This document shows, one piece after another, positions 11,011 to 22,892 of a stretch of 64,000 nucleotides of DNA. The stretch is from the NCBI GenBank assembly GCA_023091665.1, contig JALJCQ010000015.1, positions 2,542,001-2,606,000 on the forward strand, written 5' to 3'. The stretch's first letter is position 1. Each line of letters starts with the position of its first letter. Source of the stretch: Pythium myriotylum (taxonomy: Eukaryota > Oomycota > Peronosporomycetes > Pythiales > Pythiaceae). The translations under genes and the position numbers were made by a program. The notes beneath the pieces were generated by a model, which saw only the letters and a list, made by a program, of their open reading frames with translations, made no database searches and was not told the origin of the DNA.

Positions 11011-12724
11011 TCACAGCGCTCTCCTTCTGGTCTTGATACCAGTGTCGGGGGCCCGACGTGCTCCTTCGGGTTCGGCAAACGTAACCCGACGTCGTATTGA
11101 CGACGCTGCGGTCGCATTTGACGACCATGTCGAACTTCGACGGGCTTGAGCAAGCCGTGCAGAGCGTCTTGGCGCTTCGCTGCGTGGGTGAACCACGTCA
11201 CTTGCAGAACCCTGCACTGCGACAGAGTCGCCGGAGGAACCATCCGTGACTGGCACGTACTCGTGCGCGACTGTGGGTGGTTGCATATCGGCGGCAACTC
11301 CGCTTGGAATTGTTTCCGACGACTCTTCGTCCGATTCATCTCCATCAGGGCGGAGATACGGCTTGAGCAAGCCGACGTAGAACGTCGGGTGCGTCTGCAA
11401 CCATGTTGGCAGATCGACCCTGTAGGAGTTTCCACTCCGCTTCAACACCTTGAACGGGCCGATGTATCTCGGCAGCAGCTTCGAGCTGCCCAAGCTGGAC
11501 ACAGCATTCTGAGACAGGTTCTTCGTGCTGACAAGCACATAGTCGCCTGGCTTGAACACATGCGTGTTCTTCCGACCGTGCTTGTCGGCTTGTTCCTTCT
11601 GAACATCTTGGGCAGCTGCCGTCGCGTCACGCACGCGGGTGATGACATTCACACGTGTCGACAAGAACTCGTCGATCTTGCGGCGCTCCGCCGACTTGGA
11701 AACACCTTCCAACTGGGAGGCAAGTAATTGCCGAGCCCCCCCCCCCCCCCCCCCCCCCCCCCCACCAGACTGGGCACTGCCCATGAGACAGAGCGGCAAC
11801 GCTGGGTGTCTCAAACCGTTCACGAAGAACGGCGACAGACCTGTCGATGAATGAACAGAGTTGTTCATGGCGAACTCGACCATGGCGAGAGTATCGCTCC
11901 ACGATGTGGGATTATCCCCACAGTACGAGCGGAGGATATCCTCGACGACGCGGTTGGCGCGCTCGGTCTGACCATCGGTCTCCGGATGGTCCGTCGTCGA
12001 CATGTCGAGCCTGGAGCCCAGGATTTGGAAGAGACCTTCCCAGAAATCACCAGTGAACCTGGGATCCCGATCCGATACGACTGAGTCGGGGAGACCGTGT
12101 AGTCGAAACACGGTGTCGACGAAAAGTCGAGCACAGTCGAGACCTGTGCAGGTATCCGAAACCGGAACAAGATGCACCATCTTGGACAAACGGTCAACAA
12201 AGACCAGCACACCATTGTGCCCAGCGGGCGTCTTTGGCATGCCAAAGAAGAAGTCCATGCTCACTGAGCGCCAGCAGTCGCTGGGGACAGGCAAGCTCTG
12301 TAGCGGAGCCTGAGAGTGTGCACTTGGCTTCACTCGTTGACAGACGTCACACGTGCGGACATACCGCGACAACCCACTTGTACATCTTGGGCCACCAAAA
12401 CCTTGGGCTGAGAAGCGCGTACGTCTTCTCACGACCAAGATGGCCAGCACCAGGTGCGTCGTGGGCACCATGCGCGATCACATATCGCAGATATTCGTCT
12501 GATGGGACGACTATGCGAGCTTCTTCGCTGTCCGAGACCTGATACTTCAGGAGACCGTCTTCGAACGTGTACCGATGGAGTCGGGCTCGAACGCGAGGCG
12601 AGAGAGACTTCTCCGAGTCTGATGACTTGAGAGCACGAATGATCTCCGCACACTGTGCATCGCCTTCGTAGGCGTCACGAATCAAGTCGTAGACATCAGA
12701 AGCAACTGATGTGAGATGGTTCAT
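11011..12724 (-). pseudogene. gypsy integrase (frameshifted)
   Basis: The frame 12724-12347 carries the H of the zinc-binding region (HDAPGAGHLGREKTY). After a frameshift the frame 12471-11011 carries CDVC and the DDE core: VSMDFFFGMP (Asp 1), VVSDRDPRF (Asp 2) and DGQTERANRVVED (Glu). A run of ten glycines encoded by 28 G follows the core. The C-terminal GPY-type segment includes FKPGDYVLV and LPRYIGPFKVL. Catalytic residues are intact, but the reading frame is not. Confidence 0.88.
11736..11763. repeat. Homopolymer run of 28 C (poly-Gly codons in the integrase)
   Basis: On the coding minus strand this is a run of 28 G that adds about ten glycines to the gypsy integrase after its DDE core without an obvious purpose. 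Confidence 0.95.
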
Positions 12725-14243
12725 CTCGTAGTCGGGACGCCAAGAGAGTCTGCCAGCACGTTGAGCCGACCCGGCTTGTACTCAACAGTAAAGTTGTATT
12801 CTGAAAAGAATGACAGCCAGCGAGCCATTCGCGACGACAAGTGCGGAGACTGTGTCGCTGTGCGTAGCGACGCATGGTCTGTGTAGACCACGAACGGCAA
12901 CGCGCCGAGAAGGTGAACTCGAAACTTCACCAAGGCGCCAACAATTCCTTGTCGTGAACTGGATAGTTCTTCTCGGCCGCTTGGAGCTGGCGAGACTGAT
13001 ACGAGATGACTCTCTCGTAACCATCGTGGTCCTTCTGCAGAAGTGCACAGCCGATCGCATAGTCGGAGGCGTCACAGACGACGCTGTACGGGACGGAGTC
13101 GTCCGGCAACGCCAGGATCGGCGCTTGGAGAAGACTCTCCTTGATCTTTTGGAAGGCAGCTTCCGTGTCGTGCGACCACGACCACTCAACGTCGTTTTTG
13201 AGCAGCTGAGTCAGCGGCCGAGCCATTTCGGCGTAGTTCTTCGTGAACCTGCGCAAGTAGTTGGCGAGACCCAACCACTTGCGTAGGTCCTTCACGGACC
13301 GTGGCGATGGCCACTCGGCGATTGCCTTCACCTTCTCGGGATCCGCCTGAACACCGTCGACTCCGACGAAACACCCAAGCACTGGAATCTATTCGGCTCC
13401 GAAGATGCACTTATCCAAGTTGGCATAAAGCTTATGCTCCTCGAGGCATTCGAGCACTTGGCGGAGGTGATCCTCATGGAGCGCATCCAGATCACGACCG
13501 GGCTCCGGCTTCGTGTGGACGTAGATGTCGTCGATGTACGTCTGTGCGAACGCTCGCAGGGGACGGAACAGATGCGTCACCAAGCGATTGAACGTCGCTG
13601 GGGCGTTCGACAGCCCCTGTGGCATCACTAGCCACTCCCAGAGCATACCGCTCGGCGTACTGACGGCTGTCTTGGGGATATCCCCACGCTCCATGAGCAC
13701 TTGGTAATAACCGTCAACCAAGTCGAGAGAACTGACCTTCTTTGCGCCGGACATCCGGTGGATGATCACATCTTTCCGAGGGATCGGAGTGGACGCAGGA
13801 ATCGTCTGCGCGTTCAACTTGTTGTACGCGTTGACGATCCTCCACTTGCCATTTGGCTTGCGCACACAGAACGTTGGAGCGCTGTGCGGCGGGACGCTCT
13901 CGCGCACCAGGCCAGCCTTGGCTTTCTTAGCAAAGAATTCATCAATGAAGTCCGATTGTTCGGCCGGCAGAGCCCACTGGCGAACGGTTGCATAGCTCGA
14001 GCCAGGCTTGAGCTTGATCTCGTGGCGAACGCCACGATCAGGGGGAAGCCCCGCCGGCGGGTTCTTGCTGAGGCAAGTCTCCGCAAACCGCTTGACCAGC
14101 GGATAGAACCAATCCTTTGGATTCTTGAGGATGGCCGAACCACGGCGAGCGTCAAACTTCTGACGAAACTCAACGAGGACATCCTCGTCAATCGCCGTCG
14201 AGGTGTTGAGTTGAGCGAGGTCTCGCTCAGATCGGAGGATCAC
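12721..14243 (-). pseudogene. gypsy reverse transcriptase and RNase H (stop plus frameshift)
   Basis: The RT shows WRIVNAYNKLN, VSSLDLVDGYYQVLM (first catalytic Asp), MPQGLSNAPATFNRL and the catalytic box TYIDDIYV. An in-frame TAG at 13389-13391 follows KCIFGAE. The same frame resumes with VLGCFVGVDGVQADPEKV and the RT connection segment KDLRKWLGLANYLRRF. RNase H motifs VVCDASDYAIGCAL and VYTDHASLR follow, split by a frameshift near 12930. The active sites are present, so the element died recently or the breaks are sequence errors. Confidence 0.9.
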
Positions 14244-15322
14244 AACCTCAGCGATCTCACCAGCTTTGAGGTCGCGGACGAAATGTCCATAGGGAGTTCC
14301 TCCAAGCTAGTCAGCTCAGAGAACTGTGGCAACAGTGCCATATCGACCGTGGACGGATCGATCGACGATCCCGTCATCACATCAATGATGTGCACGTCAT
14401 GCGACGCGTTCGAGAGCGGGAGTGGCTCAGGCATGGGCTCGGTCATATCCGACGACCCTGAAAGCGGCTCGACCGCACGCGGACACGCGACAAGGGGACA
14501 CATCCCGAAAGCATCTTCCATGCTGGTACTCGGAGGGGGCGGAGACAACTCGATGCCCTTTTCAACGCCGCACTCCACGGCAGACGGCACGACCGTCTCC
14601 GGAACACCTGAGGTGTCCATGGCGTTCACTACGCCAATGAAGTAGGCACTTCCATCTTCTTTGATGGGGCTCATCAGCCGGCGGACGAAGGAGGGTTCAT
14701 CACGCTCCTCAGCTCCGTTCCTGCCGGGAGACGTGCTCCCAATCGACTTGGTCCTCCAGTCGATCCATGGCTCGTGGCGCTCGAGCCACGGCATGCCGAG
14801 GATGAGGTCAAACCTCTCATCCATGTCGAGCACTGTAAAGCGCTCGACTGAGTCGAATTCGACAAACGCAATGCGTAGATCGACCTCGATCTTCTTCGTC
14901 TCTGCGACGATGCCCGTCGCAAGACGCACCGAGACTCTTCCGAGATCTCGCTCACAAGCTTGAGCAAACAGAGAAGCATTCTCAGCAATACTTTGCTTGC
15001 GACCGTAATTGCGCGTCGCACCAGAGTCGATTAAGACTCTGAAGGGACGTGCAAATCCCTTCACATGAGCAGTGACGACGATGAGCTCGCCACTGATGCG
15101 CAGCTCATCAACTGCTGAGAAGAGATCTTCTTCCGGGGGCACCCCGCCTTGCGATACTGCCGAACTCGGCGTCGCGGAGCGAGGAGTGATCGCCCCAGTA
15201 GACTGCCCCGCGTCTACTGGGAACTGTCGTTTCCCTGCGACGTGGAAGCAGATCCACCTCGGTTTCCCGAGCGCCGCGTTCGACCACGGCGGGCACGACC
15301 ACCGCCCGTCTTGGGCGGACAA
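14240..15322 (-). pseudogene. gypsy protease region
   Basis: This 360-residue frame overlaps the end of gag by about 110 bp and the RT frame by 4 bp, each in a different frame. It contains the retropepsin motif FRVLIDSGATRNY and the second hallmark LILGMPWLERHEPWIDW. Without a frameshift it is not fused to RT. Whether those overlaps are programmed or mutational cannot be told from one copy. Confidence 0.85.
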
Positions 15323-16315
15323 TTCCGCTGGAAGTGACCGAACTTCCTACAAGTAGAACACCTGATGTGAAGACCCTTCACGTCGATCGCACGCAAGTCG
15401 ATCGTGCTGAGATCGACTCCACTGAGGTCGATCACACTCAGGTCCATCGGCTCGATGACCGGTGGTGGAACCGGCGTGACCGGAGGCGGCGCTGCCGGAC
15501 TCGCGGATAAACCGCGCGAGAGACGCTGAACGTAGTCCTCTCGCAGCGCGACGACGAACGCGTCTTCTAGGAGCATGGGCTCCTCGCGGAAAACCGCAGC
15601 CTTCTCTGGACCGGGATCCATCCCTTCCATGAACGTCGTCAGCATGACGTCCTCTGCGAGCGCATTCGCAGCCATGTTGGCACGGAGTTCACGTAACTCC
15701 TGCACATACGTGTGCAGCTCGCGGCCGCCTTGCCGACAAGCGAGAAACGCAGCTCGCTGGCGATGCGCCACATTTGGCGGTTGAAACATCGACTTCATCG
15801 CCTTGGCAAGTGTTGCCCAGTCGGAAAAACATCCGGGATGCGACGTCTCGCACGTGAGGGCCCAGATCTTCGCCCGGCCCTTCATGTTCGAGATCGCAAA
15901 GGCGATCTTTTGCCGTTCATCACGGATACAGCCGGCTGCTGTTGCGAGCTCGATCTCGCGTTGCCAGAAGGCAAGATTGTCGCTTTCTTCACCCGAATAC
16001 GGGGACACCGTAACCTTCACGGCCTTCGAACGTCGGCGGCACCTGAGCTGGCTGAGTAGCCTGAGTCGCAGACACGCGGGACGTCACGACGTCGAGGAGA
16101 TACTTCTCGAGGGCTGCCTCGTAGTCGCGAAAACGCGCGACATGTGCGAGGACTTCGCCAGAGCCGCGTCGAAGCAGCTCGATGATGCTTGTTGGGCCAT
16201 TGATGGCCTCCATCTTCTGGAGATAGCCCCACTGGGCCTCATCCAGATACGGATGGTCTTGACGCGACAGCGTCGGATGGCTTGACGCCATCACGAAGTC
16301 GGAAGCTTCGGACAT
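15214..16315 (-). pseudogene. gypsy gag (one frameshift)
   Basis: Gag likely starts at the ATG at 16315 (MSEASDFVMASS). It changes frame near 16000 and continues to 15214. The second frame has the retrotransposon Gag core (FWQREIELATAAGCI; WALTCETSHPGCFSDW; YVQELRELRANMAANAL). A proline-rich and aspartate-rich linker follows, then a CCHC zinc knuckle CSTCRKFGHFQRNC and a basic tail. Confidence 0.87.
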
Positions 16316-16340
16316 GACGATGTCGGCGTCGGATTGACGA

Positions 16341-16352
16341 CAAGTGCTACCA
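16341..16352 (-). promoter_or_regulatory. gypsy primer-binding site (tRNA-iMet type)
   Basis: The minus strand reads TGGTAGCACTTG two bases after the 5' LTR. TGGTAGC is complementary to the 3' end of eukaryotic initiator tRNA-Met. Confidence 0.6.
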
Positions 16353-16354
16353 AG

Positions 16355-16655
16355 TGTAACGGTCCACGACCGTACACAGCACATGCGCTTGAGGAAGCGT
16401 GAGCAGCCGCTCCGAGTCGACCCCTGTCGACGAGCGTCAAAGACTTGGCAAAAGGCGAACTGATTGTATTCAGATTATTCGCTTGGGGGAAAATCCCCCT
16501 ATATCTGATATCCCTGGTATCTAATACCCAGGGATATCACCTACTGGATCTAATAAAAGAGAGTCACTACTTAGGGTAACTTTTCCTCTAAGTGGACCAC
16601 ACACATTATGTACCTACACAACCTACCTACTTGTGTAACCTTGTACCCCGTTACA
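16355..16655 (-). repeat. gypsy 5' LTR
   Basis: 301 bp, TGTAACGG...CCGTTACA on the minus strand, about 99% identical to 7266-7567. Confidence 0.9.
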
Positions 16656-17282
16656 TTATCCCAAAAATGACACCGAGGTTGTATTTTCGAGTCTGGCAGC
16701 CAATGAGCGCTTTATGCAACGTAACCCGGCTCTCTGATTGGCTGGAGAGGACCGTACATCAGCGGATACGATGTGGTGACAGACGGTATTCTTGCCACTT
16801 TGGTGTCACATACGGTGTCACAAATCGACTGAAAATGACACCGCAGACACGCAGTTTGCCGAGCCAAACAGTCGGGATTGACACCGCATGAGGCGAAAGC
16901 GACCAAGCGCTTGGTGGACGCTGTGACTGCACCCACATTCGGCTGGACCACCACGCAACCCATCCTTACACCTGTGACGCCTTGGTCCTTCAGTCCGTTG
17001 CACCAGTTATACCAGCGGTTCTCGGGCACCTCACAACGCTGGCCTCTGCTTTGGGTCGGGACGACCGCAGGTACGATAGTACCAATAGCTCTCAACGCCT
17101 GCATGACTGCATGAACGACGGCTGCATGACGTCGCTCAAGCAGGTGGAGATCCAGGCCACACTCCAGTAGATTGCATTTCGTTGAATGTTGCGGGTGAAG
17201 GGGGCATGGTTCGATGATGATATTGAGGACTACTGGTTTGCTTATCTAGAAACCAGCTGCCTACCTGCCATTGCTACACACG
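16656..17282. other. Intergenic, no gene seen
   Basis: Short frames only. Words such as GGTGTCA and TGACACC recur several times at 16660-16890 and again near 18260, but I could not define a repeat unit. Confidence 0.4.
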
Positions 17283-17906
17283 ATGAAGCTGCTCTCGCTC
17301 ATCTCGACGCTCGCGCTCGCGTCGATAGCGTCGCCCTCGACGCCAACGTACTCGGCGACCGTGCTCATCGACCGCGCGACGATGATCTGCACGCTCATCT
17401 CGCCACCGGCTGAGACTCAGCACCACCGCGCCATCAAGACGTCCGCCGACGTGGTCGAGTAGACCAGGCTCCGACAGAACCGTTTTCCTGAAGAACTGCT
17501 CGTGCATGAGCCCTACGACATGCAACAGTTCCTCACGGTGCTCGGTGGCAGCGTAGAAGCCGTGACCGCTCGCGTGACCGAACGCTGCACGAACGGAGTG
17601 CGAGCTGACCCTGAGGCTGAGGAGACGAAAGCCGTTCGACTGCGCGGGACCGCGTCACGTTCGCTTGCTCACGAAGCTGAGATCCGCAAGCTCGTCGACT
17701 CGGGTGATCCGCTCAACCGCATCGACGTCGTGCGCATGGGCGATGGCTACACGGCCAACGAAAAGACCAAGTTCTACGCCGACATGCAGCGACTCACGAA
17801 CGAGATGTTCACAGGTGACACGTTCGCGCAGTACCTACCGCTCTTCAACATCTGGACGGCCCACGTGCCGTCGGTCGAGTCGGGCATCGGCGTGGGAGGC
17901 AAGGCG
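17283..17906 (+). pseudogene. Secreted peptidase M64 (IgA-peptidase family), N-terminal fragment
   Basis: The ATG at 17283 opens a signal peptide (MKLLSLISTLALASIASPS). The frame hits an in-frame TAG at 17460-17462 and continues in the same frame. It contains the conserved M64 start: KLVDSGDPLNRIDVVRMGDG, YTANEKTKFYADMQRLT and YLPLFNIWTAHVPSVESGIG. Similarity stops abruptly after GVGGK near 17906. The HExxH zinc site of M64 enzymes lies further downstream and is absent. A premature stop and a missing catalytic half make this a pseudogene, probably broken by transposon-driven rearrangement. The family call rests on the NRIDVVxMGDGYT and PSxESGIGVGG motifs. Confidence 0.72.
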
Positions 17907-18480
17907 CGATATCTCCGGGAAGGAGAATCGCGATGTCCTGGTGTCGCTCGTTATCAGTCGGGTGGTGCTCTTCGCTGTTGGTCTTGGTGTCCATGGCTAA
18001 ACATGCTGTGGCAAGAGTGTGAGTTTGATCGTGGCGGAGTGGAGCCGCCAAAGTAGTTCAGTACGCGTGAACGCGGCTATGACAAGACCGCGTATTGCAG
18101 TCGGAAGATCTTATGGAATGCGGTGAAAAGGATGACCCGCCGAGGCTACAGGAATGGATCGCATCATTTATGGAGTGTGCGGCAGGAGACATGGTGGTCA
18201 TCCACAGATCGACTGAAAGGATCGGGTTACAGCCAAGTGTAACCCACAACGTAACCAAGAATACGGTGTCATTCCCCGTGTCATTTCTTTGGAACACTTA
18301 CACAGTGATCCTGGTCCGACATTGCCAAGGTTTCCCCTGCGACATCCCTCGCTTCCTAAAGTTCCTCGTGCAGTTGTTCCGTCGTGCTGCAACATCCGGT
18401 CTGATGCCGAACCGGTGCTCCTGGGTATCTTCGAAACAATTATCGCAGATACGGCACGTGCAGCTCCACCTCCCATGGAG
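17907..18480. other. Unassigned sequence
   Basis: The frame of the M64 fragment runs to 18056 without family resemblance. Nothing else is recognised before the LINE-derived region. Confidence 0.35.
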
Positions 18481-18943
18481 TCAATGTTTCTGTGCGTTGG
18501 TATGCAGAGCGTGCCCGATATCTCTCCAGTAGAATCGCTGCTCGTGTGCATTCCACTTGAGCATTCGCGGTGTGTCCAAACTGTGCTCATGTGCCTCTCT
18601 CTGTGTGCCCCTTTTGTCTGCTGACTCTTCACCCACTGTCGCGTACGCCGTGCACGCTGCCTGAATGACCGGTTGCGGCAGCTGGCGCCCGCACCTATGC
18701 TTCTCCAAACATGGCTGGTGGCTCACTGGGACACGTGACGCACTGATTATGGTGTCATGTGCCACAATTCCGATCCCGTGCGTCTGTAGCACGCATGACA
18801 CGCTCGCTCTATTGTGGCGACCCTCCCCGTTTGAATCACCGATGTGTACCGGTCGCGGCTACGTTAAAATGCGCCCGCAACCACTCGTCTATCTTCTTGA
18901 CCTGTGGTCCCCGTCCACTGTGACGTCGTTCCAGATTATCACG

Positions 18944-21900
18944 CTACGACCTTGTCGGCCACGTAGTGCCGTAACGCGTACCGGAATGCACACATCTGCA
19001 AATTTTTGCAGTCGACCTTCCGATCGCTCCATCCAGACGTCGCGCCCTCGTGTGTGCCACCACTGGACTTCGATCATCACTCCCAGTCCATTCTGATCCT
19101 GTGTCACCGTGTCTCCCACCCTGCAGTCTAGCTCGTGGCCACGTAGCTCTGGTCCCTCCGGCCAGATAATGTACTCGCTTACATGAAGAACCCTCCTGGT
19201 GCGATATCAATCGGTGATGTCGTGCTGGGATCGGCACCCACCCCACCCTGCTTCGTAGACACCGTGTGCTTGGTTCACACAGCGCTGCGAGAAGCTCCGT
19301 CTCCAGTTCCTTATACTCTGTTTCTTGCCTGCGGGACCATCGCTCCTGCTGTGAGAGTTTGCTTGGCGTCCTCAGCTTTGTCCCCGTTCTATCCGCGATG
19401 TCGCTAACATAGCGCAACTTCCACTGGTACTTCAGGTTGAGCTTCAGTAGTCTTCGTGACTGCTGACCCTCGAGAACTTGCCATACCGACAGGTCATTTG
19501 GACGGGAAGATGCCGCTCCCGGGGGCATGTTCCACCGTGATATAGTCTTGATACCAGTTTGGGCTGCCGCTCTGATCGATTGATGCACCCACTGTTGCAG
19601 GTGGCTCGGTGGCTCTATTGGGTTGGCGAGTGGGTGCTCTACGAGCCCTGCCGCGATTTGGTAGCCTCTACGAGGAGATGGTGAGCCGCAACGTTGGAAG
19701 AGTTGATCACGCGGAGGGCGAGCTGGGCGCGTGAGCCTATACATGCTTCCACGCAGCTGTGAAGTCCAACTCCCTGCGTAGCGTCGTGAAATATGGCGAC
19801 TGGTAGACTATACGGTACATGGAGTACTTGTCTGGCCACTTGTCGTATGAGACAGTGATTCGTGGTGCAGCAGGAATGATTTGGCCGCGCCGAAGACCCC
19901 GCCCGTCCCTTTTATACCCATGAACACTTTCGAGCTATTTGCTCTCTCCTCAATACCAGCTCTAGTGGTAGCGACGTCAACGATATCGTCGACCAATACA
20001 GTGCAGGTGATATGCAGTACTGTGGCGGACTGGCTGCGTGCCACCAGTACTCCGTCTCGCCCGTGTTCTTGGCGATCCATCAATACGTCCATGTAGTACC
20101 CGATGTGCCTGATCGACAGTACTGACCCCTGTCCCAGTCCAAACTCGCGGGCTCCGGTGGAGACCCATCCGTATGCAGTCCGGACGTCTATCTCGCGGAT
20201 AGGAACGCCACCAGGAGTTTGTGGAGCGTTGGTGGTGTTCCAAGCCGTCTGTGTATGTAGTCCATGACCGAGCGTGGGATGCGGTCGCAACACTTCTCAC
20301 AATCCTTGCTGAGTAGATACAGAGGCCCCCATCGTCGTTTTGCTCGGTCTAGGAGTAGTGTTGTAGCGGGTGCCGCGTCTTGCACGTTTCGGTCACGTTG
20401 TAATCCGTGCTGCATCCGGTGGTTGGGTACTCGACTTTCCAAATAGTCACTAACCGCAGTGAACAGTCGAGTCGTCAATGCACTCTGAACCGTAATGGGG
20501 CGCCACGGCGGTAGACCAGTTCGCTCCCAAAACCCTGTCGCCTCCGACGTTTTCGGGAGGAAGACCATCTGGCGTCTATTCATGATAGTTGGGGCGTATC
20601 AGATTTGACAATTATGTTTACACATCCCGTTCTCGCTGTCAAATAGCTGCGGGTGCGGCGCACCAAAGCTCTTGAGCCACCCCACCGTGTCCTGGTGAGA
20701 CCCCCTTGCTGACTTTCTTCTCGGCTCGCAACTGTCTGTCGCAGTCATACTGGAACTCTTCCCATGAATGGTCTGGTTCGTTGAACGCTGCGCGGTGTGT
20801 GCCGCCTGCCTTGATATTGGCTAGCAACCACTCACGTACAAACTGCGGGAGTTCCGCCTCGTCCTCCACTGCTTGCGTAGTCATGTGCCTAGGTGCAGCC
20901 GTCCTTTCATCCGGTGGGATCCACTCGTCAAGAAGATCTTTCATCGCGCTTGTGACCGCTTCGTTGGTTTCGACATACTTCCGGTTGGGTTCTTCACCTA
21001 CGAACGCCCCTTGGATTGTCACAGGCGGCCCAGGCTGCCCGAGCGTGGCTCGCAGGAGCTGACGCAACTCCCTTTCTTCATCTTCATCCATCGTGATCGC
21101 TGATTTGTGCTCGCCTGTACTCGCTTACGTGTTCTCCAGTCTCGCCGTGCCCTCGTCCATGCCGTCCAACCCTCCGCTAACCAGGGTCGCGCGGCTACGA
21201 TGGTCTTTGGTGGTCCCTGGTTTCTCCAACCATGTAATGCTCTCGCGCCGTCCGCATGAGGACTCGACGCCGGCACTCTCTTTGGCTGCAACACCCACTT
21301 GGGCCAATGGACTCGTCAAACCGCAGCCACAATATCGCCCACCCCCGTTGACTCCCCCGCGACTCGGAGAGCCGCCTTCAACTGCCTATAGCATCGGGCC
21401 GACCGTTTCATGTCGACTGTTCGGTCGATGTCCCGTCTGGTTTGACACGTTTCTCCCCACAGGTCCTTCGCTGCTGCGTATATACAGTGGTACATGTTCT
21501 GGACGGCCTTCTCCAAGCACCACTGCAGCTCTGACTCGTCTGCCGCCGGTGGTGCGGGTTCAATCAGCCTCAGGTGTCCTGACTCAAGCAACCGTTCCAA
21601 GTGTTCAGAGAACCCCTGGAATTCCTGCGGCGTTCTCGGTTTGGTGATGATGCATCGGATTGCACGGACTCCGAACAGCTGCTTGTTGGATCGTTGCCGT
21701 TTGGTGAGGGACATCACCATGAAGGGCGTACCGACATGGTCGCATTTGTTCAGCGAGTGCAGCCAGATGCCACTCTTCACCACCTCGTGGGCGTCCGCAG
21801 CGCTGATGTATAATTCGTCGAGCGCCGTCCGTGTCATTCCGTGGCTGTAGCTGTATCGTGGAAGCGTTCGGTGCCGCACACGGAATGTGGAGACAAGCTG

Positions 21901-22470
21901 CGTGTCGTTCGTCCATTCTCTAAATCTCTCACTCTCTCGCTGTGCTGCTCGTTGACGTTGTGGTGGTGCCTGCCGGTCGAGCTGCTCATCCGGGAACATG
22001 TTGAAGTGTCCTGCCATGATAACTATGTGTCTTCGTTCTCGGGCACCAGGTGCCTCCTTTTCCGTCCATCGTCTTTCGAGCGTTGTCTCTCCTTGGTTCT
22101 CCTGCGGTGTGTCTGGACAGTAAGTGGCGATAACCACCAGGGACGCTCGTCGACCAAGTCGGAAGGACGCACTCAGTGAGCGCCCCGTTGGCGAGTATCT
22201 GGTGTCCTCTGGCTTCCACCTTGACTCCCACCGTTGCCTATCCAAAAGAATCGTTGCGCGTACGATGACCATCCCCGGCACCCGGCCGCCGGTCACTGCT
22301 CTCGTCCGTATCGTTCTTCTCGCTGTCCTCTTCAACCCCGGGTCTGCAACGGCAAGGAAGTCAAGCTGATTTGCAATCACCTATGAGCGCATTTCACTAT
22401 CGATCTTGTGGAGTATGTCCTTGTTGATATTCGTGCATGCGATCCTAATCTCGAGATCACCACTGCGTTG
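18944..22470 (-). mobile_element. LINE-type non-LTR retrotransposon, decayed (endonuclease and RT)
   Basis: Read from right to left. An APE-type endonuclease starts near 22470 (NINKDILHKIDSE), has an in-frame TAG at 22381-22383, and continues in frame 22380-21316 (DFLAVADPG; IMAGHFNMFPDEQLDRQ, where GDFN is expected; RTALDELYIS; CDHVGTPFMV, where SDH is expected). The RT follows in broken frames: 21091-20639; 20583-20188 with WRPITVQSALTTRLF and LYLLSKDCEKCCDRIP (motif A); and 20293-19808 with GLGQGSVLS (motif B) and VLVDDIVDVA (motif C, Asp-Asp kept). C-terminal blocks run to 18944, and a related-looking frame lies at 18481-18801. The element is an old, inactive copy. Confidence 0.8.
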
Positions 22471-22490
22471 TAACGGGGTATCACAGTCTC

Positions 22491-22892
22491 CTATATATTG
22501 TTCAGCAAAGTGTTCCCTGCGTCGCTGCATTCTACGCACCACGTCTTCGCTTGCTTCCTCCGTCCACTCCTCGCGCGACTCTGCCGGGCACCACGTACGC
22601 TACATCTGTTGCGCTGGTGTCGAGGTGTCGGATATCGTGGCCGTGGCCTTACGACCGTGGCGGACTCCTCGAGTCGCTGGCCTTCCACTTCTGAGTTGCT
22701 AGAGTCATCCGTCGACGAGACGTCCCTCGGTGTCGCTGCCGTGTACCATTGTCCGACTACTTTCCCCCCGCCAGTCTGCGTCACATCCACTCCCGTCCAT
22801 GTGAGTGCAAAGATAGGGGAATTTTCATAAGCAAGTTCATATGCACTTAAGTTAACCAAGCTGCGACGTTTTCTTAGGTAATGTAAGTACAC
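22491..22892 (-). pseudogene. Frame upstream of the LINE endonuclease (possible ORF1/gag remnant)
   Basis: This 133-residue frame has an Arg-rich segment (VVRPRPRYPTPRHQRNRC) followed by WCVECSDAGNTLL. It lies directly upstream of the endonuclease on the same strand. The position suits a LINE N-terminal region, but no motif confirms it. Confidence 0.35.

Larger units (their letters stand above)
7266..16655 (-). mobile_element. Ty3/gypsy chromovirus with two LTRs
   Basis: On the minus strand the order is 5' LTR (16355-16655), primer-binding site, gag, protease, RT, RNase H, integrase, chromodomain, a long non-coding 3' region holding a nested LINE copy, polypurine tract, and 3' LTR (7266-7567). 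The LTRs start TGTAACGG and end CCGTTACA. By eye they differ by about three changes. The flanking 5-mers (GTATT on the left, TTATC on the right) do not match, so no target-site duplication is seen. The coding region has several frameshifts and two in-frame stops. At 9.4 kb it is long for the class because of the 1.7-kb 3' region and the LINE. Confidence 0.85.

Noticed and set aside
7261..16660. 5-bp target-site duplication of the gypsy element
   Set aside because: The flanks GTATT and TTATC do not match in either reading, so none is claimed.
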